Shown here in pieces: positions 1 through 4,938 of a stretch of 6,025 bases of DNA. Under the pieces are notes generated by a model. That model was given only the letters and a program-made list of their open reading frames with translations. It was not told the origin of the DNA and searched no databases. This DNA is from Clostridiales bacterium (lineage in GTDB: Bacteria > Bacillota > Clostridia > Christensenellales > JAISNN01): NCBI GenBank assembly GCA_031289865.1, contig JAITOQ010000118.1, forward strand, positions 1-6,025, written 5' to 3'. Positions within the stretch are counted from its first letter, which is position 1; every line of letters begins with the position of its first letter. A program made the translations under genes and the position numbers.

Positions 1-19
1 CTTAGAGCGTAGCGACACC

Positions 20-96
20 TTGCTTTTCAACTTTCAATTTTCAACTTTCAACTCAATAGTGATGCCTTACTTTTCAACTTTCAACTTTCAATTTTC
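20..96. repeat. M1 repeat array (CAACTTTCAA-type units) downstream of ypeB
   Basis: Two blocks of tandem CTTTCAA / TTTCAACTTTCAA units lie at about 24-53 and 70-95. Each is introduced by a similar lead (CCTTGCTTTTCAAC and CCTTACTTTTCAAC). The array ends a few bases before the ypeB stop codon. The same unit recurs at 2619-2650, and inverted at about 3291-3302. No hairpin followed by a T-run is visible here, so I do not call it a terminator. Bases 1-99 contain no gene. Confidence 0.85.
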
Positions 97-99
97 CAT

Positions 100-1449
100 T
101 TAATACAACAGCTGTCCGCTCCCGCTGTCTATCACTCTCAAAATATTGACCTCCTCACCCGTTACTACGTCGATATAGACAAAGTACCAAGCGTTGTCAT
201 AGTCGCAATAAAATTCATAGCAGAGTTTTTCCGTATTGTCGTGCGGAATGAGCGCGAGGCGAACGTATTCTATCGTGAGTTTTTTGGAGAGCTTTTCGCC
301 CGCCGCTTGTTTTGAGACCGAGATTGCCGCAAGGTCGCGTTCGGTATGGTTTAGATAGTAGTTCGCGCATTCCGCGCCGAGGATTTCGCCGTTGTCCGAC
401 GCGACCTTAATCTTTACAAGATCGGGATAATAGATGATATCGTCGCGTTCGTAAGCAAAATTGATATACATTACGCCGTCGTAATTGCTGATCCATACGT
501 TTTTCATGTCAAAAAAGCCGAGCAGCTCCGCAAACTGTCCCGCAATCGCTATACATTCGTCGTCGGAGAGGGTCTGTTCGCCGACGCTCCTATAAGCGTT
601 GATACAGAGAATATGCCCGCCCGTCTTTGTGACCGAAACATATATGCTTCTGTCCGCGGTTTCGGCGATATACTCGTACACGGGTATCACCCCGCCCGCA
701 TCTCCGATATAGTCGATATTTTTTAAGCCTTTGCCCTCATAGAGCTTCGTCACCGCCGCACGCGCCTCGCTTTCCGAAACCGCCTCACCCGTCAAGCCCT
801 TTGCGGTCTGTTTTTCCGCGCTGTCGCTGAACGGCCCGTCATAAATCATTTGCGGGTATTCCACGGTCGCCTCGTTTAAGCCGTCAAAAATGTCCTTTAA
901 AAACGCGTCCTTACCCGTATAGCCGTTTATGAGATTGTACCCCTCCGCCATCTTGTCACCTACCGCCGCAAGCTCCGTTCCCAATCTATCAATCATCGAC
1001 CGAATCTCTTGCAGCTTGTCTTGATCCTCCTCCGTGAGGGGTTCGCCCCTCTCAAGCTTTTTAAAGAGTACGCCCGTATAATCACGGAGTTGATTGATAA
1101 ACTTTGTGATTCTGCTGTCGCCGCTGTCGTTTTGGAGCAGATGACTTAAATGCCCCACGCAAACCGCCGTGAGTTTATTTATATCGTTTACAAGCGTCCG
1201 CTGTGTCGTAATACCGTTGGAAACTACCAACTTACCGAGCTTGCTCTCGATATCGTTTACGCTCTCTATGAGTTCGTAAAAGGATTGCTGATAATTATTC
1301 TCCGTGTCGCGCATATATGAGTCGCGCTCCTTGACCACGATGACGTTGTAAATCACCATTCCGACCACCCCAAGCAACAAAATCGAAGAAACGACCACCA
1401 AAATCCGTGTGGATTTTTTTGTGTCGTAGGCTTTTTTTTCTTTTTTCAC
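100..1449 (-). CDS. ypeB: Spore germination protein YpeB (partner of SleB)
   Basis: YpeB is a spore membrane protein. In Bacillus it is needed to localise and stabilise the cortex-lytic enzyme SleB in dormant spores. The 449-residue length fits the family. A basic N-terminus is followed by one membrane segment (about residues 16-39). A helical N-terminal domain follows (about 45-195), and then the YpeB signature YPQMIYDGPFSDS at 198-210. The C-terminal half looks like successive PepSY-type units: SESEARAAVTKLYEG at 225-239, LSDDECIAIAGQFAELLGF at 294-312, and a last unit ending in the typical YFVYIDVVTGEEV at 422-434. The start is GTG at 1447-1449, with AAAGGAG six bases upstream. The gene lies 256 bases downstream of sleB in the same direction, the conserved sleB-ypeB order. 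That gap is long for a tight operon and holds a hairpin and a repeat, so an extra promoter is possible. The identification rests on motifs and context. Confidence 0.93.
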   Translation of the reverse strand: MKKEKKAYDTKKSTRILVVVSSILLLGVVGMVIYNVIVVKERDSYMRDTENNYQQSFYELIESVNDIESKLGKLVVSNGITTQRTLVNDINKLTAVCVGHLSHLLQNDSGDSRITKFINQLRDYTGVLFKKLERGEPLTEEDQDKLQEIRSMIDRLGTELAAVGDKMAEGYNLINGYTGKDAFLKDIFDGLNEATVEYPQMIYDGPFSDSAEKQTAKGLTGEAVSESEARAAVTKLYEGKGLKNIDYIGDAGGVIPVYEYIAETADRSIYVSVTKTGGHILCINAYRSVGEQTLSDDECIAIAGQFAELLGFFDMKNVWISNYDGVMYINFAYERDDIIYYPDLVKIKVASDNGEILGAECANYYLNHTERDLAAISVSKQAAGEKLSKKLTIEYVRLALIPHDNTEKLCYEFYCDYDNAWYFVYIDVVTGEEVNILRVIDSGSGQLLY

Positions 1450-1455
1450 TGAATA

Positions 1456-1462
1456 CTCCTTT
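1456..1462 (-). promoter_or_regulatory. Ribosome binding site of ypeB (fixes a GTG start)
   Basis: On the minus strand AAAGGAG sits six bases before a GTG codon, which opens MKKEKKAYDT. There is no competing in-frame ATG with a comparable site, so the GTG start is well supported. Confidence 0.8.
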
Positions 1463-1490
1463 TTATTTTTTTGTTTTTTTTTTTGATAAT

Positions 1491-1535
1491 AGAGGTGCGA
1501 GACAAAATTTTTGGAAAAATTTTTTCTCGCGCTCT
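1491..1535. repeat. Long imperfect hairpin in the sleB-ypeB gap
   Basis: AGAGGTGCGAGACAAAATTT (continuing TT) at 1491-1512 pairs across a GG loop with AAAAATTTTTTCTCGCGCTC (continuing T) at 1515-1535. The stem is about 20 bp with two mismatches and a bulge. In the direction of transcription it is followed by an A-rich leader and not by a T-run, so it is not a standard terminator of the sleB transcript. It lies about 30 bases upstream of the ypeB ribosome binding site. It could be an RNA processing or stability element between the two cistrons. That role is inference. Confidence 0.65.
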
Positions 1536-1578
1536 TTTCAAAAACTTTCGTAATTTATAAGGTTCTATCTGTACTTTA

Positions 1579-1607
1579 AGTGTATGTCCTCTTTTTATCC
1601 GCCATTC
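1579..1607 (-). promoter_or_regulatory. Weak candidate sporulation promoter upstream of ypeB
   Basis: On the minus strand GAATG (1607-1603) is followed after 16 bases by CATACACT (1586-1579). This resembles forespore or mother-cell sigma patterns (sigma-G GHATR / CATnnTA; sigma-E CATACANT for the -10), but no pattern is matched completely. The GAATG box is the edge of the M2 repeat. A CATACACC element also lies upstream of sleB at 2471-2464. This is low-confidence inference. Confidence 0.25.
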
Positions 1608-1630
1608 TGCATTTTGCATTCTGCATTAAA
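1603..1630. repeat. M2 repeat module (ATTCTGCATTTTGCATT type)
   Basis: Three alternating units (ATTCTGCATT, TTGCATT, CTGCATTAAA) match the modules at 2572-2610, 3311-3344 (inverted), 4637-4674 (inverted) and 6003-6025 (inverted). It is non-coding and lies in the sleB-ypeB gap. Confidence 0.8.
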
Positions 1631-1690
1631 CCAATCGGTGAACGGGCTACTAAAGCATGCCTCTCATATCCGTCTGTTGCGAATGTGGAT

Positions 1691-1705
1691 GCAACGTCAC
1701 GTTGC
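1691..1705. repeat. 15-base palindrome abutting the sleB stop codon
   Basis: GCAACGT and ACGTTGC flank a single central C, giving a 6-bp stem with a 3-base loop in RNA. It directly touches the TAA stop codon of sleB (1706-1708). No T-run follows in the direction of transcription, so it is not a classical terminator. It could protect the 3' end of the sleB cistron or be a mobile-repeat remnant. Confidence 0.6.
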
Positions 1706-2419
1706 TTAAACGCAGAAGCGATGATTGCCGATCGTAAGCCGCGCCTCTCTGCTCCAAATCCATGCGTTGGTTGCGGTTTTGGGATTAAAATAGTAGATAC
1801 AGCCGTAGGTCGGGTCCCAACCGTTGAGCGCGTCCTTTGCCGCGTTGTATGCGTCTTGATTCGGAGTCAAGTTGATTTGCCCGTCATGCACCGCGGTAAA
1901 TGCCCACGGCTGATATATCACGCCCGGTATCGAGTTTGGAAATGCGGAGCTTTTGACGCGGTTTAAGACCACCGCCGCAACCGCGACTTGACCCGTATAC
2001 GGCTCTCCGCGTGATTCGGCATAGACGCATTTTGCCAACAGCTCAAGGTCTGAAGAGGAATAGCCCGAAGAGGTACTCCCCGAAAGCGTAAGCCCCATCG
2101 CCGCCGCGGTTTTTGCGCCGACTATCCCGTCAACCGTCAGCTTGTTTTTCTTTTGAAATAACTTGACCGCCGCAAGGGTTTGCGCGCCGAAAACTCCGTC
2201 CACCGCGCCGCTATAGTAGCCCCAATTTTTTAGCTTTGTTTGCATGTTTTTTACGTCGGTTCCGCGGCTGCCTTGCTTTAAGACCGCAGCCGTTACTACC
2301 TCTTCCGCAGTAACATCCGCACGCGTCACGCCGTAGCCCGACACCGAAAAAACATAGACGTACGCGCCTATCAACAGCATGATACAACAGACGGAAAAAA
2401 TCTTGATTGATTTACTCAT
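1706..2419 (-). CDS. sleB: Spore cortex-lytic enzyme SleB (lytic transglycosylase)
   Basis: SleB cleaves spore cortex peptidoglycan containing muramic-delta-lactam during germination. It is made in the forespore, exported, and kept inactive until germination. The protein has 237 residues. An N-terminal membrane or signal segment spans about residues 7-29. A peptidoglycan-binding type 1 domain follows at about 47-109 (QGSRGTDVKNMQTKLKNWGY, then VDGVFGAQTLAAVKLFQ). After a Ser/Gly linker (112-124) comes the SleB/CwlJ catalytic domain (about 125-237). The segment CVYAESRGEPYTGQVAVAAV (131-150) matches the active-site region, with Glu135 aligning to the catalytic glutamate of Bacillus SleB. The C-terminal SREARLTIGNHRFCV is family-typical. 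The ATG start at 2417-2419 has AAGGAG eight bases upstream. ypeB, the gene for its usual partner, lies downstream. CwlJ lacks the peptidoglycan-binding domain, so SleB is the better name. Confidence 0.95.
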   Translation of the reverse strand: MSKSIKIFSVCCIMLLIGAYVYVFSVSGYGVTRADVTAEEVVTAAVLKQGSRGTDVKNMQTKLKNWGYYSGAVDGVFGAQTLAAVKLFQKKNKLTVDGIVGAKTAAAMGLTLSGSTSSGYSSSDLELLAKCVYAESRGEPYTGQVAVAAVVLNRVKSSAFPNSIPGVIYQPWAFTAVHDGQINLTPNQDAYNAAKDALNGWDPTYGCIYYFNPKTATNAWIWSREARLTIGNHRFCV

Positions 2420-2482
2420 TCATTCCACTCCTTATTCAAAAAATACCCTTGTATGCTTTAGTAGGTGTATGGCTAACGTTTT

Positions 2483-2509
2483 AGATTCTTCGCATTCGCT
2501 CAGAATGAC
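2483..2509. repeat. M3 repeat module
   Basis: This 27-base motif (reverse strand begins GTCATTCTGAGCGAATGCGA) matches 4685-4711 in inverted orientation at 26 of 27 positions. It matches the loop region of the palindrome at 3478-3502 more loosely (about 22 of 25). It is partly self-complementary (ATTCT...AGAAT). It lies 64 bases upstream of the sleB start. Confidence 0.8.
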
Positions 2510-2520
2510 CCTACCTTTTT

Positions 2521-2558
2521 ATTATTCGGTGCGGGACGAGCGGGGCTGTCCCCTACAA
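2521..2558. repeat. M4 repeat module with a GGGAC...GTCCC hairpin
   Basis: ATTATTCGGTGCGGGACGAG followed by CGGGGCTGTCCCCTACAA is a diverged copy of 3515-3554. Bases 2533-2552 fold as GGGAC (bulged G) AGC, loop GGG, GCT GTCCC. A T-rich stretch (2516-2520) joins it to M3, exactly as in the second copy. M3 and M4 therefore form one composite unit. It lies between sleB and spoIIR. Confidence 0.75.
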
Positions 2559-2571
2559 ACTTACCTTTTAA

Positions 2572-2650
2572 TCTGCAATTCTGCATTCTGCATTTTGTAT
2601 TCTGCATTAAAAAAATCCTCAACTTTCAATTCTCAACTTTCAACTTTCAA
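2572..2650. repeat. Composite M2 + M1 repeat block overlapping the end of spoIIR
   Basis: M2 units (TCTGCAATTCTGCATTCTGC onward to 2608) are joined through AAAAAAATCCTC to three M1 units (2619-2650). Bases 2592-2631 form a perfect 40-base inverted repeat with 3291-3330 on the other side of spoIIR. The last M1 unit runs into spoIIR: its TCA at 2640-2642 is the TGA stop, and the preceding bases encode the final residues FFES. Confidence 0.85.
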
Positions 2651-3206
2651 AAAATGCCCTTATGATTTCCAAAATTTTAGAACGGTATTTGACCGTACCG
2701 CTCCCGTCGTCGGCGGCGGGAATAAAGCAGAGAGGCGGACACGCGATACACCACCAGTTGTCCCCCGCCGCGCTCCCGAGTTCTATAATCAAGGCGGTAT
2801 AGATCCCTTTTTCGAGGGTCAATCCGTCGTAGATTCGGGTCGGAAATTCCTCCGTTCTGACGGCGGCGCGCGCGGTATAACCGAACCCGTTTGCGCGAAG
2901 AACGGCGTTCGCCGCCCGTATAATATCGTCCGAAATTTTTTCCGTTCGCGCTAACGCCGCTTCGAGCGAAGTGCATTCGGCAAGCTCCGGAGTCAACAGC
3001 TTTATAATCTCGTCGCGAACGCGGTATTTGACGCTCTGATCCTCCGAAGAATTGCTGTTCGCACGAATGTGAATCCGCAAATACTCCTGTTCTGCCGCGT
3101 CCGCTTTCGGCTTTTCCGCGATAAGCGCGTTTCCAAAAAACACAGCCGAAAGAATTACCGCCGCCAAAATCAAAGCTATGTAACCGCTGCCGTCTTTCTT
3201 TTTCAT
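2640..3206 (-). CDS. spoIIR: Stage II sporulation protein R (SpoIIR)
   Basis: SpoIIR is the secreted forespore signal, made under sigma-F. It acts in the intermembrane space on the protease SpoIIGA, which processes pro-sigma-E in the mother cell. The protein has 188 residues. A basic N-terminus and a membrane or signal segment (about residues 9-29) come first. Then comes the family core: LRIHIRANSNSSEDQ at 43-57, KYRVRDEIIKLL at 60-71, FPTRIYDGLTLEKGIYTALI at 121-140, and the hallmark GDNWWCIACPPLCF at 148-161. The ATG start at 3204-3206 has AGAGGG seven bases upstream. A sigma-F-like promoter lies 47-74 bases upstream of the start. The last codons and stop (TTTTTTGAAAGTTGA) are continuous with an M1 repeat, so the C-terminal end may have been set by the repeat. 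spoIIR is flanked by a 40-base inverted repeat. SpoIIGA is not encoded in this window. Confidence 0.95.
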   Translation of the reverse strand: MKKKDGSGYIALILAAVILSAVFFGNALIAEKPKADAAEQEYLRIHIRANSNSSEDQSVKYRVRDEIIKLLTPELAECTSLEAALARTEKISDDIIRAANAVLRANGFGYTARAAVRTEEFPTRIYDGLTLEKGIYTALIIELGSAAGDNWWCIACPPLCFIPAADDGSGTVKYRSKILEIIRAFFES

Positions 3207-3252
3207 GTCATTTCCCTCTCTGTAAAAAAATAAAGTTTTTGTTTCGGGGGAA

Positions 3253-3280
3253 ATTATATCCGCTTTTAGGCATTGTATAC
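3253..3280 (-). promoter_or_regulatory. Candidate sigma-F promoter of spoIIR
   Basis: On the minus strand a -35 box GTATA (3280-3276) is followed after 14 bases by GGATATAAT (3261-3253). The sigma-F pattern known from Bacillus is GYATA, about 15 bases, then GGnnAnAnT. The -35 matches fully, and the -10 keeps the diagnostic GG and the downstream A/T positions. Known spoIIR genes are sigma-F-dependent, which supports the call. The M1 repeat block ends only 10 bases upstream of the -35. Confidence 0.55.
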
Positions 3281-3290
3281 TCTTTTTTTA

Positions 3291-3344
3291 AATTGAAAGT
3301 TGAGGATTTTTTTAATGCAGAATACAAAATTGCGGATTTTAAAG
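3291..3344. repeat. Inverted M1 + M2 block upstream of spoIIR
   Basis: Bases 3291-3330 (beginning AATTGAAAGTTGAGGATTTT) are the exact reverse complement of 2592-2631. They continue into TGCGGATTTTAAAG, which also follows the M2 copy at 4637-4674. The pair of blocks brackets the spoIIR gene with its promoter. Confidence 0.9.
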
Positions 3345-3423
3345 AAGCATGTGCATTCTCTTGGAAGAAACGGACGAAAAAAGACGGCGTAAAGATGACT
3401 GCGGAACTTAATCAGCGGTTTCC

Positions 3424-3554
3424 TTGTAGGGGACGATGCCTTCATCGTCCCGTATCCTAATAAAAAAAGCAAGTGTTATTCTTTGCATTCGTTCAGAATT
3501 ACACTTGCTTTTTTATTATTCGGTGAGGGACGATGAAGGCATCGTCCCCTACAA
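3424..3554. repeat. 131-base nested palindrome (M4 - M3 - M4 inverted)
   Basis: The outer arms 3424-3451 and 3527-3554 are a perfect 28-base inverted repeat (TTGTAGGGGACGATG...GGGACGATG...CTACAA). Each arm is itself a hairpin (GGGACGATG, loop AAGG, CATCGTCCC). The inner part, 3462-3514, forms a third hairpin with M3 in its apical region. The sequence could fold as one long hairpin or as three separate stems. The right half is the M3-M4 composite also seen at 2483-2558. The left half is an inverted M4, which makes the whole resemble a small non-autonomous mobile element. Confidence 0.85.
3462..3514 (-). terminator. Bidirectional Rho-independent terminator downstream of the lipoprotein gene
   Basis: GCAAGTGT (3469-3476) and ATTCT (3478-3482) pair with AGAAT (3495-3499) and ACACTTGC (3501-3508). 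This gives a 13-bp stem with one T-T mismatch and a 12-base loop. On the minus strand a run of seven T follows (A-run 3462-3468), and on the plus strand a run of six T (3509-3514). It lies about 100 bases beyond the stop of the lipoprotein gene at 3616-4614 and would insulate spoIIR from read-through. Confidence 0.8.
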
Positions 3555-3578
3555 TCACATTTGCTTTTATCCGCTATA

Positions 3579-3601
3579 CGGGACGACAAGTGCGCCCCCT
3601 A
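3579..3601. repeat. Degenerate M4 copy
   Basis: CGGGACGACAAGTGCGCCCC followed by CTA resembles M4 (CGGGACGA...CCCCTAC) but has lost most of its self-complementarity. It lies 14 bases beyond the stop codon of the lipoprotein gene. Confidence 0.5.
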
Positions 3602-3615
3602 CTTTTAAAAAAATC

Positions 3616-4614
3616 TTATTCGCTCGCAGCAAAAAAGGCAAGAACCTTTCCGTCAATCAAGCCGTCGCCCGCGGGGAAATAAAAAACGTGGGTTTTATCA
3701 TAAGTCGCCTTATTTAAAATCTTTCTGAAAAGATATTCGCTGCCGTCTTTTCTTTGATATTTTTCCTCTATAACTACATACTCGCAAGCCTCGTCGGTTT
3801 GATATCGATTGCCGTAACCGTAATCCAATTCGGTTAAATAACGGTCAATCCCGTCCTTGTCAAATTCGTTTGCGCCAAGCAAGTTTGCGTTATTGTCATA
3901 CTCATATATCTTTGCGGACAACAGCTCATCGGTTTTGAGAAAAGTTATCTTCACCGACGCGGTGTATTTTATTTCGGTTTTTACCCCGTTTTTGTCTGTT
4001 TTACTTGCTTTCAGCTCTTCTTTCAACGTATCTGTAGAAAACGAAGAATGTATGCCCTCCGATTCCTTGCCCGAAGATAAATCGGAGATATGCTCACCCA
4101 TTGCACGTTTAGTATATAATTCACGGTCTTCTTTTTGATAGACTGCAAAAATTTCCGCGACAGCCCCGTCTAATTCATGCGTATAAATAAAAGTTGCTTC
4201 GATACTTATCTCACCGTTCGGCGCGATTCCGTTATTTCCGATGCCCACGCGGATGTTAAACAAACCGCCTCCAAAAAAACTTGAGCTGTATAAATATTCC
4301 GTGCCGTCGTCATTAAGCCGCATTCCGTTGTACTCATATACCCCGATCATGTCGGGACTCTTAAAATCGTCCGTCGGGAATACCGTACCGTCGGGCAAAA
4401 CAAAATACATGAAAAACCCGACTAAATAGTCCCCTTCAAATTTTAATTCCTTATCGTCGTCAAGAATTTCTTCGGGAATTTCGGGTTGAGTCGGACTGTC
4501 TTTTTTGAAAAAATCAAGGAAGTTACACGACGATAAAACAATCGCCGAAAATGCCGCTACCAAAATCACCGCCATGATCTTACGGAAAAAAACCGTATTT
4601 GATTTTTTTAACAT
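3616..4614 (-). CDS. Putative lipoprotein, family not recognised (paralogue A)
   Basis: I do not recognise the family. The 332-residue protein has a basic N-terminus (MLKKSNTVFFRK), a hydrophobic segment (13-27) and lipobox LSSC, with Cys30 as the predicted lipidated residue. It should therefore be anchored on the outer face of the membrane. An acidic Pro/Glu linker (about 39-58) leads to a domain rich in predicted beta strands. Segments shared with paralogue B are FIYTHELDGAV (142-152), LLSAKIYEYDN (231-241), CEYVVIEEKYQRKDGSEYLF (277-296) and FYFPAGDGLIDG (311-322). I see no catalytic motif. I start at the ATG at 4612-4614 because AAAGGAG lies eight bases upstream. A longer frame to 4698 would add 28 residues made entirely of repeat sequence. 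Upstream lie repeats M2 and M3 and a triplet-repeat promoter candidate; downstream is a terminator. Confidence 0.85.
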   Translation of the reverse strand: MLKKSNTVFFRKIMAVILVAAFSAIVLSSCNFLDFFKKDSPTQPEIPEEILDDDKELKFEGDYLVGFFMYFVLPDGTVFPTDDFKSPDMIGVYEYNGMRLNDDGTEYLYSSSFFGGGLFNIRVGIGNNGIAPNGEISIEATFIYTHELDGAVAEIFAVYQKEDRELYTKRAMGEHISDLSSGKESEGIHSSFSTDTLKEELKASKTDKNGVKTEIKYTASVKITFLKTDELLSAKIYEYDNNANLLGANEFDKDGIDRYLTELDYGYGNRYQTDEACEYVVIEEKYQRKDGSEYLFRKILNKATYDKTHVFYFPAGDGLIDGKVLAFFAASE

Positions 4615-4658
4615 TGAGGTTTCTCCTTTTGTGTTTTTAATGCAGAATGCAAAATGCA
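4522..4658 (-). repeat. 137-base 5' block shared by the two lipoprotein genes (copy A)
   Basis: This block aligns without gaps to 5889-6025 with five mismatches (4522, 4533, 4534, 4579, 4585). The 73 bases at 4586-4658 are identical. It spans codons for residues 1-31, the ribosome binding site, the leader and the first part of M2. Similarity drops sharply in the codons after the lipobox. The copy at 5889-6025 is cut off by the window edge, so the block may be longer. Confidence 0.95.
4623..4629 (-). promoter_or_regulatory. Ribosome binding site deciding the start of lipoprotein A
   Basis: AAAGGAG on the minus strand is eight bases from the ATG at 4614. An identical site at the same spacing serves paralogue B (5990-5996). 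It rules out the longer frame that begins at 4698. Confidence 0.85.
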
Positions 4659-4711
4659 AAATTGCGGATTTTTTAAAAGTCGGTGTCATTCTGAGCAAAT
4701 GCGAAGAATCT
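4637..4711. repeat. M2 + M3 repeat modules in the leader of lipoprotein A
   Basis: M2 runs from about 4637 to 4674 (TTAATGCAGAATGCAAAATG, then TGCGGATTTT). M3 is at 4685-4711 and is the inverse of 2483-2509, with one mismatch. If transcription starts near 4817, both modules lie in the 5' untranslated leader. Confidence 0.8.
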
Positions 4712-4757
4712 CAAACGCATAGTTGTGCAACCATTTTTCGAAAGTTTACTTTGTTTT

Positions 4758-4763
4758 ATTATA
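4758..4763 (-). promoter_or_regulatory. Alternative -10 box upstream of lipoprotein A
   Basis: A perfect TATAAT on the minus strand lies within very A/T-rich sequence. A -35 at normal spacing is poor (TATATT at 17 bases). The better boxes are badly spaced (TTGAAA at 11, TTGATA at 25). It is a possible second start point, with low confidence. Confidence 0.3.
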
Positions 4764-4823
4764 CTATAAATGCGTTTCAAAATATATTTATCAACATTTT
4801 TTATCTCTGTAAATACAGTATTA

Positions 4824-4859
4824 AGTATACGTCGTCGTCGTCGTCGTCGTCTATGTCAA
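4824..4859 (-). promoter_or_regulatory. Promoter-like TTGACA / TATACT pair with a triplet repeat as spacer
   Basis: On the minus strand a consensus -35 TTGACA (4859-4854) and a 5-of-6 -10 TATACT (4829-4824) are separated by 24 bases: TAG plus (ACG)7. Twenty-four bases is too long for a normal housekeeping promoter (about 17). Loss of two triplets would give 18 bases. It faces lipoprotein A, about 210 bases upstream of its start codon. The boxes and repeat are seen directly. The role as a slippage-tuned promoter is inference. Confidence 0.5.
4830..4851. repeat. Perfect trinucleotide microsatellite, seven GTC units
   Basis: Seven uninterrupted GTC triplets occupy 4831-4851 (GAC on the other strand), with one more matching base at 4830. 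The tract is non-coding and G/C-rich inside A/T-rich flanks. It contains no interruptions, as expected for a tract still undergoing slippage. Confidence 0.97.
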
Positions 4860-4938
4860 GTGTTTTTGTGTCGTTTTTTGCATTTTTTAGAAAATTTTAT
4901 TGAAAATTTTTTAGAAATTCGGAATTTTCAGAAAGCGG

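Larger units (their letters stand above)
3207..3615. other. 409-base gene-free gap between the lipoprotein gene and spoIIR
   Basis: From the spoIIR side this gap holds the spoIIR ribosome binding site (3214-3219), its promoter (3253-3280) and the inverted M1+M2 block (3291-3344). It then has about 80 unassigned bases (3345-3423), the nested palindrome with the terminator (3424-3554) and a degenerate M4 copy (3579-3601). Open frames here have no plausible ribosome binding site and are largely composed of repeats, so I call no gene. Confidence 0.75.

Noticed and set aside
1648..2463. 11-base inverted repeat (TACTAAAGCAT / ATGCTTTAGTA) flanking sleB
   Set aside because: The match is short and isolated, with no extension into known modules. 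It could be chance or the remnant of a shared repeat.
2533..2552. Terminator between spoIIR and sleB at the M4 hairpin
   Set aside because: On the minus strand the hairpin is followed by A-rich sequence with no T-run, so intrinsic termination is not supported.
1580..2954. Plus-strand frames antisense to sleB and spoIIR, and a minus-strand Arg-rich frame inside spoIIR
   Set aside because: They are shadows of well-supported genes. They have no family motifs and implausible composition.
3239..3717. Short open frames in the gap between lipoprotein A and spoIIR, both strands
   Set aside because: They consist largely of repeat modules and the palindrome, have no recognisable protein features, and cross the spoIIR promoter or the terminator.
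4615..4698. 28-residue N-terminal extension of lipoprotein A beginning MLRMTPTFKK
   Set aside because: It is encoded by the M2/M3 repeats and has no ribosome binding site. It would bury the signal peptide. The ATG at 4614 has a strong site and matches paralogue B.
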